In this document: piece after piece, positions 57,623 to 59,710 of the stretch
Position numbering within the stretch: position 1 is the stretch's first letter
How the letters are laid out: each line of letters begins with the position of its first letter
DNA from: Runella defluvii
Lineage (GTDB): Bacteria; Bacteroidota; Bacteroidia; Cytophagales; Spirosomataceae
Direction: 5' to 3'
NCBI RefSeq assembly: GCF_014195535.1
Contig: NZ_JACIBY010000005.1
Coordinates: 1-59,710, forward strand
Length of the DNA: 59,710 bases
Position numbers and translations under genes: made by a program
Notes under the pieces: generated by a model
Database searches by the model: none
Told to the model about the DNA's origin: nothing
Seen by the model: only the letters and a program-made list of their open reading frames with translations

Positions 57623-59710
57623 ATGAAAAATAAACCTTATCATATCTTTTTAGCTTCGTCGTTTCGCTTAGAGGTAGAACGACAAGCCTTTCGCAATGAA
57701 ATTAACCGTATCAATGATTTTTTTGCAAAAGAAGGCACTTACCTCCAGTTGGATATTTGGGAGAAATTTGACGCGGCCAATGACCCCGTGCGAAAACAGA
57801 ATTTCTACAACGAACACATCAAAAATGCGGATATTTTCGCCATTTTATATTGGGGTGAGTTGGGTGCTTTTACAACGGAAGAATATTTGTTAGCCCAGCA
57901 GTTATTTCAAGAAAAAGGCTTACCGCGCATTTATATTTTCAAAAAAAAAGGCGATTTAACTTTTGATGTTCGCCCCGAAAATGTAAGTAATTTGGCTGAT
58001 TTGGAGGCTATTTGGTACGCAAAAGACAAAGCCCAATGGCCGTGGGAGTTTGAACACCCTGCCGAGTTTGTTAAAAAACTCTCTGATGATATTTTGGGAC
58101 TGTTCGACAAAAAAGAACATACACACTTTACCCATCCCACGCGCCCACTCGCCACCCGCCTCAGTCTCAAGGGGGCATCCAATCCCGAGGTGTTTTTGGG
58201 TCGTGAAAACGAACTCCGTACCATCCGTGAGCGGCTCGATACGGGTGGTCGCCTCATGCTTATTAACGCCGAGGGGGGCATTGGCAAAACCACCCTCGCC
58301 GCCAAATATTGGAATGAAAGCCTCTACGACTACCAACATAACGCTTGGCTGTTTTGTGACAACGGCATCATCAATGCCCTCAAAGAATTGGCTCCAAAGC
58401 TTAACCTCGACCTGAGTGGGATGAACGAAGACCAGCAGCTCGATGCCCTCAAACGGGCCCTCGCTGCCGTAGAACACAATATGCTGCTTGTGCTTGATAA
58501 TGCCAACGACCCCGACGATATTCGCGTGTTTAAGCAACATTTTGGGGGCTTTCACTGGCACGTATTGCTCACGAGCCGCTGCGCGGGTGTGCTCGATAAG
58601 CACCAAGAACTGCCCATTGTTCACTTGCCGCCACCGTTGGCCAAGGCCCTTTTTACCAAGTATTACCACGAAGACAGCCCCGACTTTGAGGCCCTGCTCG
58701 ACCGCTTGCTGTTGGCTTTGCAGTACCACACGCTCTCGGTAGAGATTTTTGCAAAAAATATGGCTATCCTCGCCTCACGTGGCGAAACACTGGCCGATTT
58801 GGTAAAGCGACTGGAAACCGAAGGGTTGTTTTTAGGGAAGCGGAGTTTCAGTATTACGACCGACTATACCGATTTTACGCGCATCGAAGCCCGCAATAGC
58901 GACGACATCCTCGACCGTTTTTATAATTTTGCGAAGCTCACAGAGGACGCCCGCTTTTGGTTGGTGCAGATGGCCTTGCTCCCTCCAGAAGAATACAAGT
59001 TTACGTTTTTGTGCAGCCTTTTTGGCCAAGACGCCATTCAATTTGACGACCTGCACGCACTGGCACAGCGTGGCTGGCTTACCCAAACCGCTCAGGGGTT
59101 TAAAATTAGCCCCGTGATACAGGCCATTGCCCTTCGTAAAAACCAAACCACCCTCGGCACCGATGCCCAAGCCTTGTTGGACAAGCTCAATTATATTTTA
59201 GAAGCTGATGCAGACAATTTACTAAATATCTCGCTCACCGAAGCTGCGCCCTACGTGCAGCCCGTAGCGCACTTGAGCAAATGCCTACGCGAACACCCAA
59301 GTTGGGACATTGGCAGCTATAACTTCTCGGCAGGTATCTATTACAACAACACGGGCGATCTCGTAGAGGCCCGAAAATGTTATGATAACTACCAAACTAT
59401 TTACCAACAACTCTTGGCACAAGACCCCGAAACCCTTTCCTACAAAAACGGCTTGGCCATATCTTATTCAAAATTGGGGGGTATTTACGAGGCTACGGGA
59501 GATTGGAAAAACGCTCTTTTGAATTATCAAGAAAGAAATAAAATAGGCAAAGAGATTTATGAAAGCAGTCCCGAAAACCTTTCCTACAAAAACGGATTGG
59601 CCATATCGTATTCAAAATTGGGGGGGATTTACGAGCAAACGGGGGATTGGAAAAACGCTCTTTTGAATTATCAAGAACAGCTTCGGATTTTTAAAGAGAT
59701 TTATGAAAGC
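57623..59710 (+). CDS. STAND-type ATPase with TPR repeats, NLR-like (3' end beyond window)
   Basis: At least 696 residues from ATG 57623; the frame is open to the window end, so the gene is partial here. Residues ~5-110 (YHIFLASSFRLEVERQAFRN ... KNADIFAILYWGELGAFTTEEY in parts) resemble DUF4062/TIR-like domains. Then FLGREN, the P-loop AEGGIGKTT (Lys222), Walker B LLVLDNAND (288-296), LLTSR (315-319) and a winged-helix region to ~510 form an NB-ARC/STAND module. From ~560 TPR-like units follow (YYNNTGDLVEARKCYDNYQ; then 48-residue copies with GDWKNALLNYQE). STAND proteins with such layouts often act as anti-phage sensors; that is inference. A weak promoter (TTG, N18, TATCTT) lies at 57574-57600. 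Confidence 0.85.
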   Translation, partial: MKNKPYHIFLASSFRLEVERQAFRNEINRINDFFAKEGTYLQLDIWEKFDAANDPVRKQNFYNEHIKNADIFAILYWGELGAFTTEEYLLAQQLFQEKGLPRIYIFKKKGDLTFDVRPENVSNLADLEAIWYAKDKAQWPWEFEHPAEFVKKLSDDILGLFDKKEHTHFTHPTRPLATRLSLKGASNPEVFLGRENELRTIRERLDTGGRLMLINAEGGIGKTTLAAKYWNESLYDYQHNAWLFCDNGIINALKELAPKLNLDLSGMNEDQQLDALKRALAAVEHNMLLVLDNANDPDDIRVFKQHFGGFHWHVLLTSRCAGVLDKHQELPIVHLPPPLAKALFTKYYHEDSPDFEALLDRLLLALQYHTLSVEIFAKNMAILASRGETLADLVKRLETEGLFLGKRSFSITTDYTDFTRIEARNSDDILDRFYNFAKLTEDARFWLVQMALLPPEEYKFTFLCSLFGQDAIQFDDLHALAQRGWLTQTAQGFKISPVIQAIALRKNQTTLGTDAQALLDKLNYILEADADNLLNISLTEAAPYVQPVAHLSKCLREHPSWDIGSYNFSAGIYYNNTGDLVEARKCYDNYQTIYQQLLAQDPETLSYKNGLAISYSKLGGIYEATGDWKNALLNYQERNKIGKEIYESSPENLSYKNGLAISYSKLGGIYEQTGDWKNALLNYQEQLRIFKEIYES

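Noticed and set aside
1-59710. Prophage, integrase, transposase, rRNA or tRNA genes
   Set aside because: I looked for integrase/transposase motifs and tRNA cloverleaf signals and found none that I can support; absence of tRNA is from reading only, not from a tRNA search.

Overview
The window is chromosomal DNA of a Bacteroidota, most likely order Cytophagales (Spirosomataceae-like, e.g. near Runella/Dyadobacter; the genus is a guess). The clues are the Bacteroidota promoter form (TTG, a spacer of about 19-21, then TAnnTTTG) upstream of several genes, a TonB-dependent receptor with an N-terminal carboxypeptidase-D-like domain, DUF4296, 2TM, BatD and DUF6934 proteins, LytS/LytTR signalling, and many exported enzymes. 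I saw no rRNA, tRNA, prophage, transposase or CRISPR array. Nearly all of the window is ordinary housekeeping or envelope gene content.

Layout. 0.1-7.4 kb: purQ divergent from a DEAD-box helicase, a TPR protein, a GNAT, a circularly permuted D-amino-acid-oxidase-like flavoprotein, an exported RidA and an exported PHP/phosphodiesterase-like fusion. 7.4-18.9 kb: nitronate monooxygenase; a leftward gltX - DUF6934 - 48-aa ORF - PHP phosphatase run; CAP protein, GNAT, hisF; a LytTR/LytS two-component pair; YceI, metallo-hydrolase, Uma2 and an OmpR-type regulator. 19-28.5 kb: M3 peptidase, BatD-aroC, dnaN-VTT membrane protein, alpha/beta hydrolase and gamma-glutamyltransferase. 28.6-34 kb: conserved hypotheticals, a degenerate-Nudix regulator, ExbB/ExbD, DUF4296, DUF58, PAP2. 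34-42.8 kb: TPP riboswitch with a thiamine-type TonB receptor, a decayed toxin-antitoxin pair, 2TM protein, pruA, prolyl oligopeptidase, and a YceI/b561-like pair. 42.8-51.6 kb: lipoprotein, a five-copy 89-bp tandem hairpin array, RDD/GMC/NTF2-like run divergent from SpoIIM-type membrane proteins, serine hydrolase, glycosyltransferase-like protein. 51.7-59.7 kb: double TonB_C protein, three tandem paralogous lipoproteins, a divergent enolase-superfamily/RraA pair, and at the right edge a STAND (NLR-like) ATPase with TPR repeats that runs off the window.

The window is unusually rich in short palindromic repeats of several families. One GC-rich family is carried in-frame inside two protein genes (hisF and the PHP phosphatase), and a 31-bp repeat built on GGGTTGTGAGCAACCC recurs at three loci. 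The best candidates for undescribed biology are the STAND protein at the right edge (possible anti-phage sensor), the 89-bp structured tandem array at 43.5 kb, the permuted flavoenzyme, and the DUF6934/48-aa two-gene cassette.
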